Source of the DNA: Amoebidium appalachense
Lineage: Eukaryota > Ichthyosporea
Assembly: GCA_963693365.1 (NCBI GenBank)
Contig: CAVNZM010000003.1
Location: 14,446,001-14,510,000 of the forward strand
DNA: 64,000 nt
Direction of reading: 5' to 3'
Part shown: positions 47,133 through 58,376 of the stretch, in pieces
Numbering within the stretch: the first letter of the stretch is position 1
Layout: each line of letters starts with the position of its first letter
Notes under the pieces: generated by a model
Told to the model about the DNA's origin: nothing
The model's input: only the letters and a program-made list of their open reading frames with translations
Database searches by the model: none
Made by a program: the position numbers and the translations under genes

Positions 47133-47799
47133 GTTACTCGGCCGTCTCCTCTGGGTGGCACGGTGCACACGTCCCGACATTGCCTATGCCATCGGCTTCC
47201 TTGGTCGGTTCAGCACCAACCCCGGCAAGACTCACTGGGACCTTCTCCGTCGTGTGGCCCGGTACCTGCTCGGCACCATTGACCTTGGCATTGACTACAA
47301 GTACTCGGCCACCCAGTCCCCCATACTCGAATGCTACACGGATGCTGACTTTGCTGGTTGTGCCGACAGCAAGAAGTCTACCACCGGCTACATTATCGTG
47401 TTTGCTGGTATGCCCGTCATCTGGTACTCCAAGCTCCAGCCCATCACGGCCACCAGCACCACTGAAGCTGAGCTGATTGCTCTCAATGCTGGCACCCAAG
47501 AAGTTGCTTGGGTCCGTGACCTCTTCAAGGAACTCGGCTGTCCCATGCTTGCTCCGACTCCGGTGTACTGTGACAACCAGTCGACCATTGCCATCGTCAA
47601 CTCCACCGGCATCAAGCACCGTACCAAACACATTGCCGTCCGGTATCACAACACCAAGGACTACATTGCCAGTGGGGACGTGGTTGTCCACTACGTTGAG
47701 TCAGCCCACAACTTAGCTGACATACTCACCAAACCCCTCCCCGGCCCGAGTCATGTCCACCATCGTGCTCGACTTTGTTTACCGGATATTGTGGATTGA
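47108..47799 (+). CDS. pol: Copia-A Pol, RNase H part (after C-run frameshift)
   Basis: The frame resumes FTVPYRELLGRLLWVARCTR and contains the copia RNase H: YTDADFAGCADSKKSTTGY, TSTTEAELIALNAG, YCDNQSTIAIV, KHRTKHIAVRYHN and LADILTKPLPG, to the stop at 47799. Homologous to 59497-60181 in Copia-B. Confidence 0.88.
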
Positions 47800-48203
47800 C
47801 CCGACCTACTTCAAGAGTGATTTTCTCATGTGTACTACTTACTTTATCAACATCATTATATCATATGTATTGCCTTTGTGGGTATGCCCACTTAGGGTTT
47901 ATATATAAGGTTTGACCTGTACCATCACTCTACTCTATCTTTCACTGGTTTAAAACCCAGTTAATCAAACACCGCCTATACACGTTATATATATTCGTTG
48001 TTTTTGCCCCGGTTCCTTCCCCCCTCCCCCCCCCCTTCCCCCCCTTCCCCCCCTTCCCCCCCCCTCCCCCCCTTCTCCCCCCCCCCCCCCCCGGGAAAAG
48101 TACACACTTTAATTTTTTTTTTCCCGTTTCTGTTCTCAAGTGGGGAGATTTCACTAGTTCAGTGGGGATATGATAACACAAACTTCAAAGTCTTAAGTGG
48201 GGA
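47800..48203 (+). other. Copia-A 3' untranslated region
   Basis: About 400 bp with C-rich low-complexity DNA (48017-48092) and a purine tract (AAGTGGGGA) right before the 3' LTR, the likely polypurine tract. Confidence 0.6.
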
Positions 48204-49128
48204 TGTTGTAATACGTAGTATTTACATATGGTAAGATCTTCTCAGTTTGTGTTATGTTTCAGTTCATATGCTTAGTGTAAATGCCACACTCCTATTATGT
48301 AAAGTGTAGCATCGATCTCCGATATGCTTGTATACTTGTAATCGTGTTGTATCGGCTTTAATCGTGTATTGTAATATCGATTAGAATATTTATATGTGTG
48401 TACACGGATCCACCCACTCAGGGAGAGACGTGTACATGTTCGTGTGTACATAAATATCTCTGGTTATAGTTATGCTATTACTATCTTGTTTGTTGATCTG
48501 TGCTCTCTTTTCCTTCCTCTTTCTCCTTCCTTATTTTCTTTTCTTTCTCTCCTTGTCTTCATGTGTATAATCGTATTTCTTTTCTACTAATATATGTTAG
48601 GTAGATTTGTGTTACTTAATACGTGTTCATTGGACGGTAACACACTTAGGCTACACTTAGAATAGCATGTGTGTTTAGACTTCATTAATTCACTTTAGTT
48701 TTCATGTGTTGCCGGGCTTTAACCAATCATCAAGGTTAAGTGTGATATGTCTGAGTCTTTGCAGTATGTCATAGGTTAGAACTTCCTTGATGATGACACG
48801 AGTTGATCCTAACTAGTGTCTGTGTCCTATCGTGTACGCCTCCGCGTACCGGATCTCTCTGAAAGCAATTGGTTCTTAGTGATTGGTTTCTATTAGAGAT
48901 GGATCTGATTTCCGACTGGTCGGAAATCATGTATGGATTGGACTTAGAGGAATTTCAGGTATTTATTCGAAGATCAGAATAAATTCAGTTCAGTCGTGTC
49001 TAAACATTGATGTCTGTTGTGTACACTGCTCCGATCGTTCCGTGTTTTGTTGTTGTGTGTGTCTGTGGTGTTTTCACACTGCACCACTGTGTCTCTGCTT
49101 ACATCCCAAATACTTATAGAATTAAACA
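48204..49128 (+). repeat. Copia-A 3' LTR
   Basis: Same length and apparently same sequence as 42405-43329. The gypsy gag frame resumes five bases after its end, following the second GACGG. Confidence 0.95.
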
Positions 49129-49133
49129 GACGG

Positions 49134-50143
49134 CTCGTATATACGAGCAGCAGTACGACGAGGGGAGGGACGAGATGGTGTCCCGGACGCTCGGCCAGAA
49201 ACGTCTGGCCGCACGCTTCATCCCCGACGACGAGGACGAGAACAGCACCGACGACGTGGACGGGGAGCTCGAGGCCTTCACACGGCCCGAGAACGAGCTC
49301 GAGTATACGGCCCGGCTCGTCGACCGATACCTGACGGCCGACCGGCGCCGCACCTTCAGGGCCCAGCTACGCGAATGGAAGTATACCTTCCCCACTCTAG
49401 ACATGTCCCCCGTAGAAGCTCGTGCATTCTTTGAGAGGGAATATCGGGTCTTTGAAGACCTTTGTGAGTTAGCTGGTGACGTGAGTGATAGGGAAAAGTT
49501 CGAGTTTGCTCGTAAGGCTCTCTCTGTTAACACAGACACTGCACGCATGTTTGGGGAGCATGATGATGTAGATGAGGTGGTGTTGCATGTTAAACGTCAC
49601 TTGCTTGCCATGCACGAGGGGAAGTTCAATAAGAGGGATAAAAAGGAGGTGATGGAAGTAGACAAGAAAAAGAAGGAGAGTGGACAGAAGGGGGAAAAAG
49701 AGAAAAAAGAGGGTGAACAGCCAGATGCACTCACCATGTTGGTCAAGCAGGTTGCCGAGCTCTCCCAGGCCGTCTTCTCTGGCCGAGGGGGCTTCGGCTA
49801 CCGGGGTGGCCGTGGCGGCAACCGGGGTGGACACGGCGGTCGTGGCAGAGGTGGACGTGGAGGACAACAGCAGCAGTTCACCGAGAGGTTTGCCCCTTAT
49901 CTTGCTCGTGGTGGTGGGCAGGGTAGAGGGAGGGGGGGAAATGGTGGTGAGAGAGGCCGAGGGGGGCAGGGGGGAAGGGGGGGCCGTGGTGCACACGGTG
50001 GGCCCCCCCAGCATGACCGGGCTCCCGGTTATGCTTTGCGCCAAGGTTTTGAAGTCCCCCCTGGCCCCTTCTTTGGTGCATGTTACTTTTGTGGCCGGCA
50101 AGGGCACTCTGCTGCATATTGCCGTAGTTACAAGAGCTATTGA
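49134..50143 (+). pseudogene. gag: Gypsy Gag, part after the Copia-A insertion
   Basis: The frame continues (ARIYEQQYDEGRDEMVS) with a capsid-like region, a Lys-rich segment (KKKKESGQKGEKEKKEG), an RGG-rich block (GGRGGNRGGHGGRGRGGRGG and following) and one CCHC zinc knuckle (CYFCGRQGHSAAYC), ending at TGA 50141-50143. RGG boxes and CCHC knuckles bind RNA, fitting a nucleocapsid role. Together with 42080-42404, Gag is about 444 residues and open, apart from the inserted element. Confidence 0.85.
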
Positions 50144-50709
50144 GTTCCGGGGGAGGGGGAAGCTGGGGTCACTGCGGGAGGGGGGGGGGACAGTATCGGT
50201 CCCCCCCAGGTTGCAGAGAACCTTCACCCTCCCCCACCCCAGGTTAAGCTTCCCTTTGCCCCCTCACCGCCCCGATACGTGTGGGAGCCGGGCATCGTCG
50301 TGGGTCCTCAAGACAGCGTCGAGGTGGTATGGCATGAATGTTTGTGGGGTGACTCTACCAAAGGTATGAATGGTGTGAATGTTTTGTGGTTGGGGGAGGT
50401 TCCCCAGCCACAAGTGGATGGTCTCAGTGTTTCTTGTCCCAACCCGGTGTTTGTTCTAACCACACCGGAGGGGGTTTCTGTGCCATTGTTTCCGGGAGGG
50501 GGGGGGGACACACACGAGTAAAGGGGGAAGGGGGGGGAAGGCACAGACACATAGAAACACACCACCACAACAACATACGACGGTTGCAGACACACCTACA
50601 CCCACACACACACCCACACACACCAAACACACACACACCACCCACCCCCACACCACACACACACACTCCACCACCACCCACATCACATACACACCCCACC
50701 CCACCCGTG
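50144..50709 (+). other. Gypsy gag-pol linker region
   Basis: A +1 frame from about 50270 (YVWEPGIVVGPQDSVEVVW) is open to 50521 and then meets a stop and CA/CCA repeats (50585-50705). This could be the start of a separate pol frame decayed by G-run indels and repeat growth; I do not recognise a domain in it. Confidence 0.4.
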
Positions 50710-51072
50710 CAGGCACCACAGGTAGGTATGTTGCACGTAGGTATCGAGGGTGTGAGTCTTCGTGGGCAGGGATTGGGTGTGAGTGATGATGTGTTGCTTG
50801 AATTGGAGGAGGATTTAGTTGGTTTTAGCCGGCATTATATAGACGTATGGTTAGCTGATGGTAAGTTGAAGGCTGTTGCTTTGCTCGATGGAGGGGCTCA
50901 GGTTAATTGTGTGCATGCTTCGTTTATTCGTCGTTTTAATCAGGCCGGGGGGGGAAATTCCTATTTTAGATGCTTCTAGCACAGCCTTAGGTAGTGCTAA
51001 TAATAGTAGTATGTCTGTGGAAGGTGTTTGTGTGTTGCCGTGTGAGATAGGTGGCCAGGCTATGCATATTAT
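50710..51072 (+). pseudogene. pr: Gypsy protease region (frameshifted)
   Basis: The frame contains a retropepsin-like motif, ALLDGGAQVNCVHASF (about 50872-50920), with DGG where DSG or DTG is usual. A G8 tract (50947-50954) shifts the frame to EIPILDASSTALG. A second shift near 51065-51075 joins it to the RT frame (VVKDLAQSVLLGAPFF). Family placement is by position between Gag and RT and by the LLDxGA-type motif. Confidence 0.6.
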
Positions 51073-53436
51073 GTGGTTAAGGATTTAGCTCAAAGTGTTT
51101 TGTTGGGAGCCCCATTTTTCCGTAGACATGTGAATGCTTTGTTTGAACGTACGAATGTTTTAGAATTGCAGTCCGGCGTTAAAATTAAAACCCATGATGG
51201 GCTCGACGGTTATCAGTCTGGTGCTAGAACGGTAGCTGAAGTAGTAATCGAGCCTTATCAGTGCCAAACGGTACGTGTCCGAGCCGGCAATCATGTTAGG
51301 ATAGGGGATTTAGGGGTTTTTACTCCGAAAACCCCATTTCAGGAGGTGGCTCAATGGACCCTTAGTCGGGTCTGGCCGGATAAGACGATAGAAATAGAAT
51401 TAGTGAATCCGGGCATCGAGCCTATAGTGATTAGGTCAGGTGTTTCCGTCGGTAGTTTCACTAATGAGATTGGAAGTATAGAGGTCTCTCTTATTACCCA
51501 AAAGGAGGATGCCGGCTCGAAGGGTGACTCAGGAGGAGGGGGAACAACTTTATTTAACATTAGCCACCATAATGTCACCCGACACGATGGGGGGGGGGAC
51601 CGGGACAGCACCGGTCCCACTCCCCCGACCCCCAAGAGGAAGGAGGGTCACCCCGGGTGTGAGAATGTGCAAGAAGGGGGGGAGGGTGTTGGTCTAACCC
51701 GTGGATCTGACGGGTTAACCAACACCGTGGGGGGCAGGGTGGCCACAGACCTGGCCCCCCACATACATGCACTAACTCATCAGGAATTGCCCGGGGGCAT
51801 TGGTGTGCCGGGGGGAGGGGGGGGTGCTAATGGTGACCGCCTATATCCGGAGGTACCTCAAACTCACCCCGTGCAGCACCGATGTAATACAGGAGGTGAA
51901 ATGTTAAGTGGCACTCCGGTGAATAAGGATGCATCCACTTGTGATGGGGGTAACCCGGAGTTAGTATTGCCGTTTGGTATGAAGGAGGGGGATTGGACGG
52001 TGGAGCAGACAAATTTATTAGCTAAGTTATTTGATAGGACTCGGTTTGCATTTCTGGCCGATGATAACGAAGTAGGCTTCGTTAAAGGGTTTGAAATGCA
52101 GATCGACACAGATGATAATAGGCCGGTAGTGATGCCTAGCTACAGAATGGAGCAGTATAAATTGTCGGATGCGCTAATAATAGTGAGTGATATGTTAAAA
52201 AAGGGTCATGTGGAGCATAGTTCGAGTCCGTGGAGAAGTCCGGTGCTATTGGTTAAGAAGCCCGACGGGTCTTGGCGTCTAGTGAACGATTACAGGGCTC
52301 TGAATCGGGTCACTAAGGCAGACCAATGGCCTCTCCCTAACATAGACGAGCAGCTTTCACAGCTGCACGGCTATACTCACTTTGCTAAACTTGATTTAAA
52401 AGCAGCTTTTTGGCAGATAAGGTTGGAGGAGAGCAGCAAGGAGAAGACTGCCTTTGCACTGGGTGACCAGCTGTTCCAGTACAAGGTGGTGCCGATGGGT
52501 TTGCTCTCCTCTCCAGCTATGTTGTGCCGGGTAATGTATAAAATTCTCCACCCTCATTTGGATGTATGCCACCCTTACTTGGATGATGTTTTAATTAAAG
52601 GCAGGTCATTTGAGGAGTTAGTTAATAATTGTGAAAAAGTATTTCTGGCTTTGGGTGAGTCTGGTCTTCGTATTAGCGGTAGCAAGACTGTGATTGGTGT
52701 GCCGGAGGTTAAGTTTTTAGGTCATATCGTGTCTAGTAATGGTCTTTCCCCGGATCCGGAGAAAATCCGGGCCATAGTTGAGTGGCCACGTCCTCAGACT
52801 GTCACTCAACTAAGGCAGTTTTTAGGTTTAACTAATTATCTCCGTCGTTATATTAAGGATTATAGTATGCTTGCTTTGCCGTTAACTAGTCAGACAGGGG
52901 GGGAGAAGAAGAATAGAATAGATTGGTGTGTTGATGCTGTTTCTGCTTTCGAAAAGCTTAAGTTAGCTTTGCAGTCTTCGAGTATGCTTGTTCATCCTGA
53001 TTTTTCGGCCGGGGGGGGGATGTTTAAAGTTCGATGTGATGCAAGTAAGGTTGCTGAGGGGGCAGTGTTATATCAAGTGCAGGAGGGGCAGGATAGAGTG
53101 ATTGCTTATGCTAGTCGTTCATTTCGTAAAAGTGAACGTAGATATAGCAATCCGGAGAGAGAGTCCCATGCTATCTTTTGGGCAGTCTCACAGGCATGGA
53201 GGTATATACTCGCAGGCAGGACGTTCGAGGTCTACACAGACCACAAGCCCTGCCTAGCCATGGCCGGCACCACTCGTCTGGTCAACGAGAGGATGCAGAA
53301 GTGGGCCGCGGCTCTCGGTGAGTTCTCCTATAAATTGTTTTATGCCAAGGGTGAAACAATGGTTGACTGTGATGCTCTCTCTCGTGCTGCTTATATTTTG
53401 TTTGAAGAAGAGAAGGAGGGGGAGGGGGGGGGCTAG
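51073..53436 (+). pseudogene. pol: Gypsy reverse transcriptase and RNase H
   Basis: After a Gly-rich linker, RT motifs are clear: LVNDYRALNRVTKADQWPLP, FAKLDLKAAFWQIRL, FQYKVVPMGLLSSPAMLC and the catalytic YLDDVLI. Then come the connection (FLGLTNYLRRYI) and RNase H (VRCDASKVAEGAVL, SERRYSNPERESHAIFWAV, VYTDHKPCLAM). The frame starts and ends at frameshifts, the latter in a G run at 53424-53432. The domain itself is intact over about 470 residues and by family synthesises DNA from the element's RNA. Confidence 0.9.
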
Positions 53437-53773
53437 TGAGAGACGGGGGGGGGAGGGGGGGAAGGGGGGGGAGAGTGAGCAGAAAGGAATAGATGCTGTG
53501 TCTGTTGATGTGTCTTCTTGGGCTCCGGGGTTGCTTGCTTATAAGTGTAGGGGAGGGGGGGGGAGATATTTGTCAGTGTCTGAGGTCGGGACCGAGTCAC
53601 ATGGCTCGGCCCCTGCCTTAGCACCTACGGCTTTGATCTTAGCTCAGGAGGAGGATGTGTTGATTGGTCTGGTTAAGAATTATTTAAAGGGGCCGGTTGA
53701 TTCGATTAAATTTAAAAATAGAAGGCAGATGATTAAGGTAGCTAAGTTAGCAAAAATGTGTCAGGTAGAGTAG
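53437..53773 (+). pseudogene. Gypsy RNase H-integrase linker
   Basis: A Gly/Arg-rich then ordinary segment (LILAQEEDVLIGLVKNYLKG, KVAKLAKMCQVE) in the same frame as the integrase, ended by TAG at 53771-53773. Only this one codon separates it from DLVYHCSGPDGHRVWVP, the usual pre-integrase sequence, so the stop is probably a point mutation. Confidence 0.6.
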
Positions 53774-55435
53774 GATTTAGTTTATCATTGTTCTGGGCCA
53801 GACGGACACCGAGTTTGGGTCCCGACGGCACTTGTGCCTGAGGTTTTACATATGGTGCATGAGCATCCCATGGCTGGTCATTTAGGTGTAAATAGGACGT
53901 TGCTTCGTGTTAATCGTTCGTATTTTTGGCCGGGTATGAGTAGGGAGGTGAGGGATTATGTGTTGTCATGCATGCATTGTCAGGAAAGGAATGAGAGTCC
54001 CCACTCTCGTTCCCGCCCGTCGTTTATTAGGGATTTTAATGTTCGTATGTTTGAAAGGGTAGCGGTGGATGTGGTTGGTCCTTTTAATTCTACGGTTGAG
54101 GGTAACACTGTCCTTGTTACCGTCACCGATGTGGCCACTCGTTGGGTTGAAGTTTTTCCTCTCCCCACTGCTAATGCCGTTTTGTTTGCTCGTATTTTTG
54201 TGGATGACATTTGTCTTAGGTTTGGTTGTCCTCGTGTTTTGTTAACGGATAGGAGTCGTGTGTTTTTAAATCAGTTGGTGTCGGAGGTGTGTAAAATTTT
54301 AAAGGTTGCCCATATCACTACGTCTGCATATCACCCTCAAGCAAATGCCATCTCTGAACGTGTGCATGCAGTGTTTCAGAAGTCCTTTGGCAAAATGCTG
54401 GATGTGGAGGCTAATGATTGGGATCATATGTCTAGGTTTATTGCTCATTCATATAATTCTACCCCTCATGCTGTGACTGGGTTTTCTCCGTTTTATTTGG
54501 TCTATGGGCAGGAGGCTATTAGTTTGTTAGATACGGCACTTTTGCCGATGGGGGGGACTGACAGACTAACTTATCCCCACTGGACGGAGTTCCGGGAGCA
54601 GCTACTAACCCGGGCCCGGGCTGCACGTGATGCAGCTCTGGCCCGTACACAGCAGGCACGGGCACGTGCAGACGTGTCCACACGTCCGTTACGTGAATTT
54701 GCCGAGGGTACTTTAGTTTTAATTAGGGATCATACTAGGAAACAGAGATATAAGCAGGAGCAGGAAGGTAAGGGTGAAGGTGAAGGTCTTCGTAAGTATG
54801 GTAAGAAATGGTTGCCTCTTTTCATTGGCCCGTATACAATAGTGGCTAGGTTAGGTCCGACGGAATATAAGGTGCAGAGGTTAGATAATGAGAGTGATGT
54901 TAGGTTTTATAATGTAGATGATATAAAGGAATATTATGATAGGGCCCTTAGGGTTAAACGGCCGGAGGGCCGTCGGGTGTTAGATGCATTCACCCCCGAC
55001 TATGACGGGTCGGTGGATGTATCGGAGGCTGCAGTAGATAAAATTATGGATAAAAAGGTTATCGAAGGTAAGGAAGGTAAGGTACATTATTATTTAATTC
55101 GTTTTGAGGGAGGTTATCAGGAAGATCAGTGGTTGCCTGAGTTTCATTTGGCTTGCCCGTTTTCTATTCGTGCTTATGAGGCTAGATTAGTGCAGAGGGA
55201 GTTGCCTAGTGCTCCCTCTAGGCCAAAGAGAGTTATTCCTCAGTTTAATCGTGGTGTGAAAAAGTCGATGGGGGAGGGGGCCGGGGGGGGGAGTGATGCA
55301 AATACACGTAGACACACGGGGGGAGGGGGAGGGGGGGAGGAGACCGAGGAGGAGTGTGAACGTAGTCGTAGGAATTTAATTTATTATCATAGGTGTCTCC
55401 GTAGGTATCAAGCTTATGGACCAGGTGTAGATTAA
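53774..55435 (+). pseudogene. int: Gypsy integrase with C-terminal chromodomain
   Basis: HHCC zinc finger (HEHPMAGHLG ... CMHCQERN), catalytic core (VAVDVVGPF, VLLTDRSRVFLN, AYHPQANAISERVH) and the GKK-type C-terminal region (EGTLVLIRDHT, PYTIVARLGPTEYKV). Then follows a chromodomain-like module (AVDKIMDKKVIEGKEGKVHY, LIRFEGGYQEDQWLPEFHL, about 55030-55150) and a Gly-rich tail. TDRSRVF replaces the more usual TDxGxxF around the second Asp. The chromodomain places it among chromoviruses, whose integrases target chromatin. The frame is open from 53774 but is cut from RT by the TAG at 53771. Confidence 0.88.
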
Positions 55436-55568
55436 TTTCTTATTATTCTTCGTAATTTATTTAATTTAATTTTTTTTAGGAGACTGATTAGTCTATGTCT
55501 TTTTAGGGGGTGTTAGATGTAATGTGACTGAGGTGGGACTCAGCTTTTCCGGGGGCCGGGGGGGGAGT
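55436..55568 (+). other. Gypsy 3' untranslated region and polypurine tract
   Basis: T-rich sequence, then GGGGGCCGGGGGGGGAG immediately before the 3' LTR, a purine-rich plus-strand primer candidate. Confidence 0.6.
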
Positions 55569-56289
55569 TGACATATACTAATCCGTCTCAGCAGATTAGC
55601 CTAAGTCTACGATCGAGATCGGGGGGGGGGGGGAAGGGGGGGGGGGGGTGGCCCGGGTCCACAGATCATCAAGATCAAGTCCGAGGCCTCAAGATAGCTG
55701 TACAGCTGCGTGCATCTTGCCTCTGCCGGCGCAGGGCATTGGACCACATCAGCCGGGACAGCCGTCCAATAGAATTCTAATTAGTGTGTAGGATAGATCG
55801 TAGGAGGACTTAGGAATGTGATTGTTCGGGCAGAAGCCCTTTTGTAAGTATTGGCAAGGTTTGATAGTAGATGTTGCCAAACGTATTTATATATTTCGAT
55901 GTAGAGGAAAAGGGGGAGGGAGGGGGGGGGGAGGATAGTATGAAATGTAGATTTAGACTCTGCGGTGCCACTAGGGGGAGGGTGAGGGGTGAGACATGGA
56001 TAAATATATTAGTTGAGTAGATCGACTTAGCTCGTGCAGGCACACGATAAAAGTAGATCGGAATGTTTGGAATGTGGCATCGTAGGGGGGCCAGGTGATG
56101 ATGATCTTTGAGGGCACGGCCTTGATGGCCTCAGTTGTAACTTAGTCTCATTCCGTACGGATCTAAGTTTGCCCGTCGGAGCCTGGTCTGAATAAACTTT
56201 ACCGTTTTTCCGTACACGTTCGTTCCTTTTCGTGTGTGTACACTTAGTAGAGTGCCGCGTCTCTAGTACATATACATTAGGATACGACA
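55569..56289 (+). repeat. Gypsy 3' LTR
   Basis: 721 bp. Compared with the 5' LTR it lacks a 6-bp segment (near 55965), has shorter or longer G runs and shows at least one G/A substitution (CACATCAG versus CACGTCAG). Confidence 0.93.
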
Positions 56290-56294
56290 ACAAG

Positions 56295-58376
56295 GATGTC
56301 GTACGTAAGTTCTTCCTTCACCTCCAGAAGAACACGGCCCTGGTCTGCTCCGACATTGAACGTCTCTGCTCCGACTACTGGATGAACAACAAGGCCTACC
56401 CGTCCTTCAATCAGCTCATCAGTGACATCCGAGGAGCTGAAATCCGTGCCGGCCTCATCGACGCAGGCACTGGTGCAACCGTCAACAACCGTCCCCTCCG
56501 TGCACTTCAGAGCAGAGTGCTTCCCCCCGGTGACCTCCGTAACCGTATCCCTCGACGTGAGCATACACCTCACCGTTCCCCGTCCCGTTCCCGTGATCCT
56601 CGTCCGTCCTCCAAGTCACCCGGCCCCCGTTCAACTTCCCCTTACCCCCGTGGTAACAGGGACAACCGTAACCGACAGCACAACACCAAGAAGGTGGAGT
56701 GTTCCTACTGCCATGAGCCCCACCACATCACAGCATGCCCGGAGCCTGGCTGTGCTGTTGCTCGTCGTGCCAAGCAGGAGAAAGGCAACAAGAGTGTGCA
56801 ATTTGCACTCATCTCCTCCACCGGCACACCCGACCGTGACGACCCCGTCTGGGACAGTGCTTGTTATGCACACATCTGCCCCATCAAGGAGTATTTCTCC
56901 TCCCTTACCCCGTGTCCCCCCGCCCCCATTCACGGCCTTGGCACCGTCAATGCCACACACCGTGGCATCATCAACCTGACACTGCACTACAACGGCCACT
57001 CAACCCCGTGCAGCATCAATGCTCTCTACGTACCCGAGTCACCGTCCTTCCTCGTGTCTGCCTCCATGGCCTCAACTGCCGGCCTCCTTGGTCACTGTGA
57101 CGATGCAGACACTCACCCGTCGTTCCTCTACAGCCGTAATGGTGACATCATTACCGACCTCACTCCCCTCAACGGTCTCTACTACATCACTGACTATGTG
57201 ATTGACACTCCTCAACACCCGTGGGTCCAAGCCTACACAACAAGGACTCAACCAACCGACGACCTCACCCTTTGGCACAACCGTCTTGGCCACCGTGCCC
57301 TATCCACCGTCACCAGGATGGCCAAGGATGAGCTTGTCATCGGCATGCCCCCCTCCCTCAAGTCACCCGACCACAGTGACTGCTTCGGCTGCATGTCTGG
57401 CAAGACCACCAAGGCTCCTTTTCCCGGCACCCGTTCCCGGTTCACCATCCCCGGTGCTAAGTGGCACCTGGACTTCTTCGAAGCTCCCTGTGCTTCCTAC
57501 GGAGCCTACAAGGTTGCTCTGGTGTGTGTTTGTGATGCCACCGGTTACACCACCGTGTTTCCCCTCTACAACCGTGGTGAAACCCTCAGCTACATTCAGT
57601 CTCTCGTTGAAACCATCGAACGTCAGACACCTGAGATCGTCACCCATCTTCGGTTTGACTCCGGCTCCGAGTTCACCTCCAAGGACACCGAAGCCTACTG
57701 CAAGCAGAAAGGCATCATCATGGAGTTTGCCCCCGTCGACACACCACAGCACAACGGTGTTGTTGAACGGAAGATGAGAGAACTGCAAGACTCTACAGTC
57801 CGTTGCTTCCTCCATGCCGACAAGGACCAACCTCTCTCTCCCAAGTTGTGGGTTGCTGCTCTCAAGCATGCTGGCTACATCATCAACGTCACACCGTCAT
57901 CTGCTGCCAACGGCAACACCCCGTTCGAGGCCTTCCACGGCTTCAAACCCGACGTCTCCCAGCTCCACGTGTTCGGCTCCCCTGCCTATGTGCATATTCC
58001 CCGATCCAAGAGGAACAAGCTTGCATCAACCGTCAGAGTCGGCACCTACGTCGGCTGGGATCTGCCCTCCAAGGCACACAAGATCCTCGACCATGCCAGC
58101 AACCAAGTCAAGATCTGCCGTGACGTCATCTTCGACGAGTCAAAATTCACGAGCAGCACCAATCAGGTCCCCGATCCCCCCAAACCCGATCTGCCGACAT
58201 TGGACCCCCCCTCCGACGACGACGATGAAACTCCGTCTGTGGTCATCTCCCAACCCTCCTGGCACAACCAACCAGCCCCGGTTGAACCCGTGCCTCCCCC
58301 GAGCCCCCCCCCGCCACTGGCCAACAACCCTTGCTGCCGGCCCCCCCCGTTGCTATGCATCAACCCGGCTACATGA
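56295..58376 (+). pseudogene. gag-pol: Copia-B Gag-Pol after the gypsy insertion
   Basis: It resumes the Gag frame with VVRKFFLHLQKN, then an Arg/Ser-rich stretch (HRSPSRSRDPRPSSKSPGPR), a CCHC-type knuckle (CSYCHEPHHITAC), protease region (VWDSACYAHICP, with DSA in place of DSG), pre-integrase (WHNRLGHRAL) and integrase (LRFDSGSEFTSKDTEAYC, PQHNGVVERKMREL). A C8 tract (58341-58348) shifts the frame; the reading after it to 58376 is spurious. Confidence 0.87.

Larger units (their letters stand above)
42405..49128 (+). mobile_element. Copia-A: complete Ty1/copia element nested in gypsy gag
   Basis: 6724 bp, two 925-bp LTRs (42405-43329, 48204-49128) with no visible differences, and target duplication GACGG (42400-42404, 49129-49133). 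One Gag-Pol frame is present with a single C-run frameshift. It is the innermost and youngest layer. A solo LTR of the same family lies in gene E, showing recent activity at more than one locus. Confidence 0.95.
41193..56289 (+). mobile_element. Ty3/gypsy chromovirus nested in Copia-B gag
   Basis: 5' LTR 41193-41917 and 3' LTR 55569-56289, with target duplication ACAAG (41188-41192, 56290-56294). It contains Copia-A at 42405-49128; without that it is about 8.4 kb. The order is gag, PR, RT, RNase H, integrase, chromodomain, the Ty3/gypsy order. Several frames are broken, mostly at G runs. The LTRs differ by a few substitutions, a 6-bp indel and G-run lengths, so it is younger than Copia-B and older than Copia-A. 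Confidence 0.93.
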
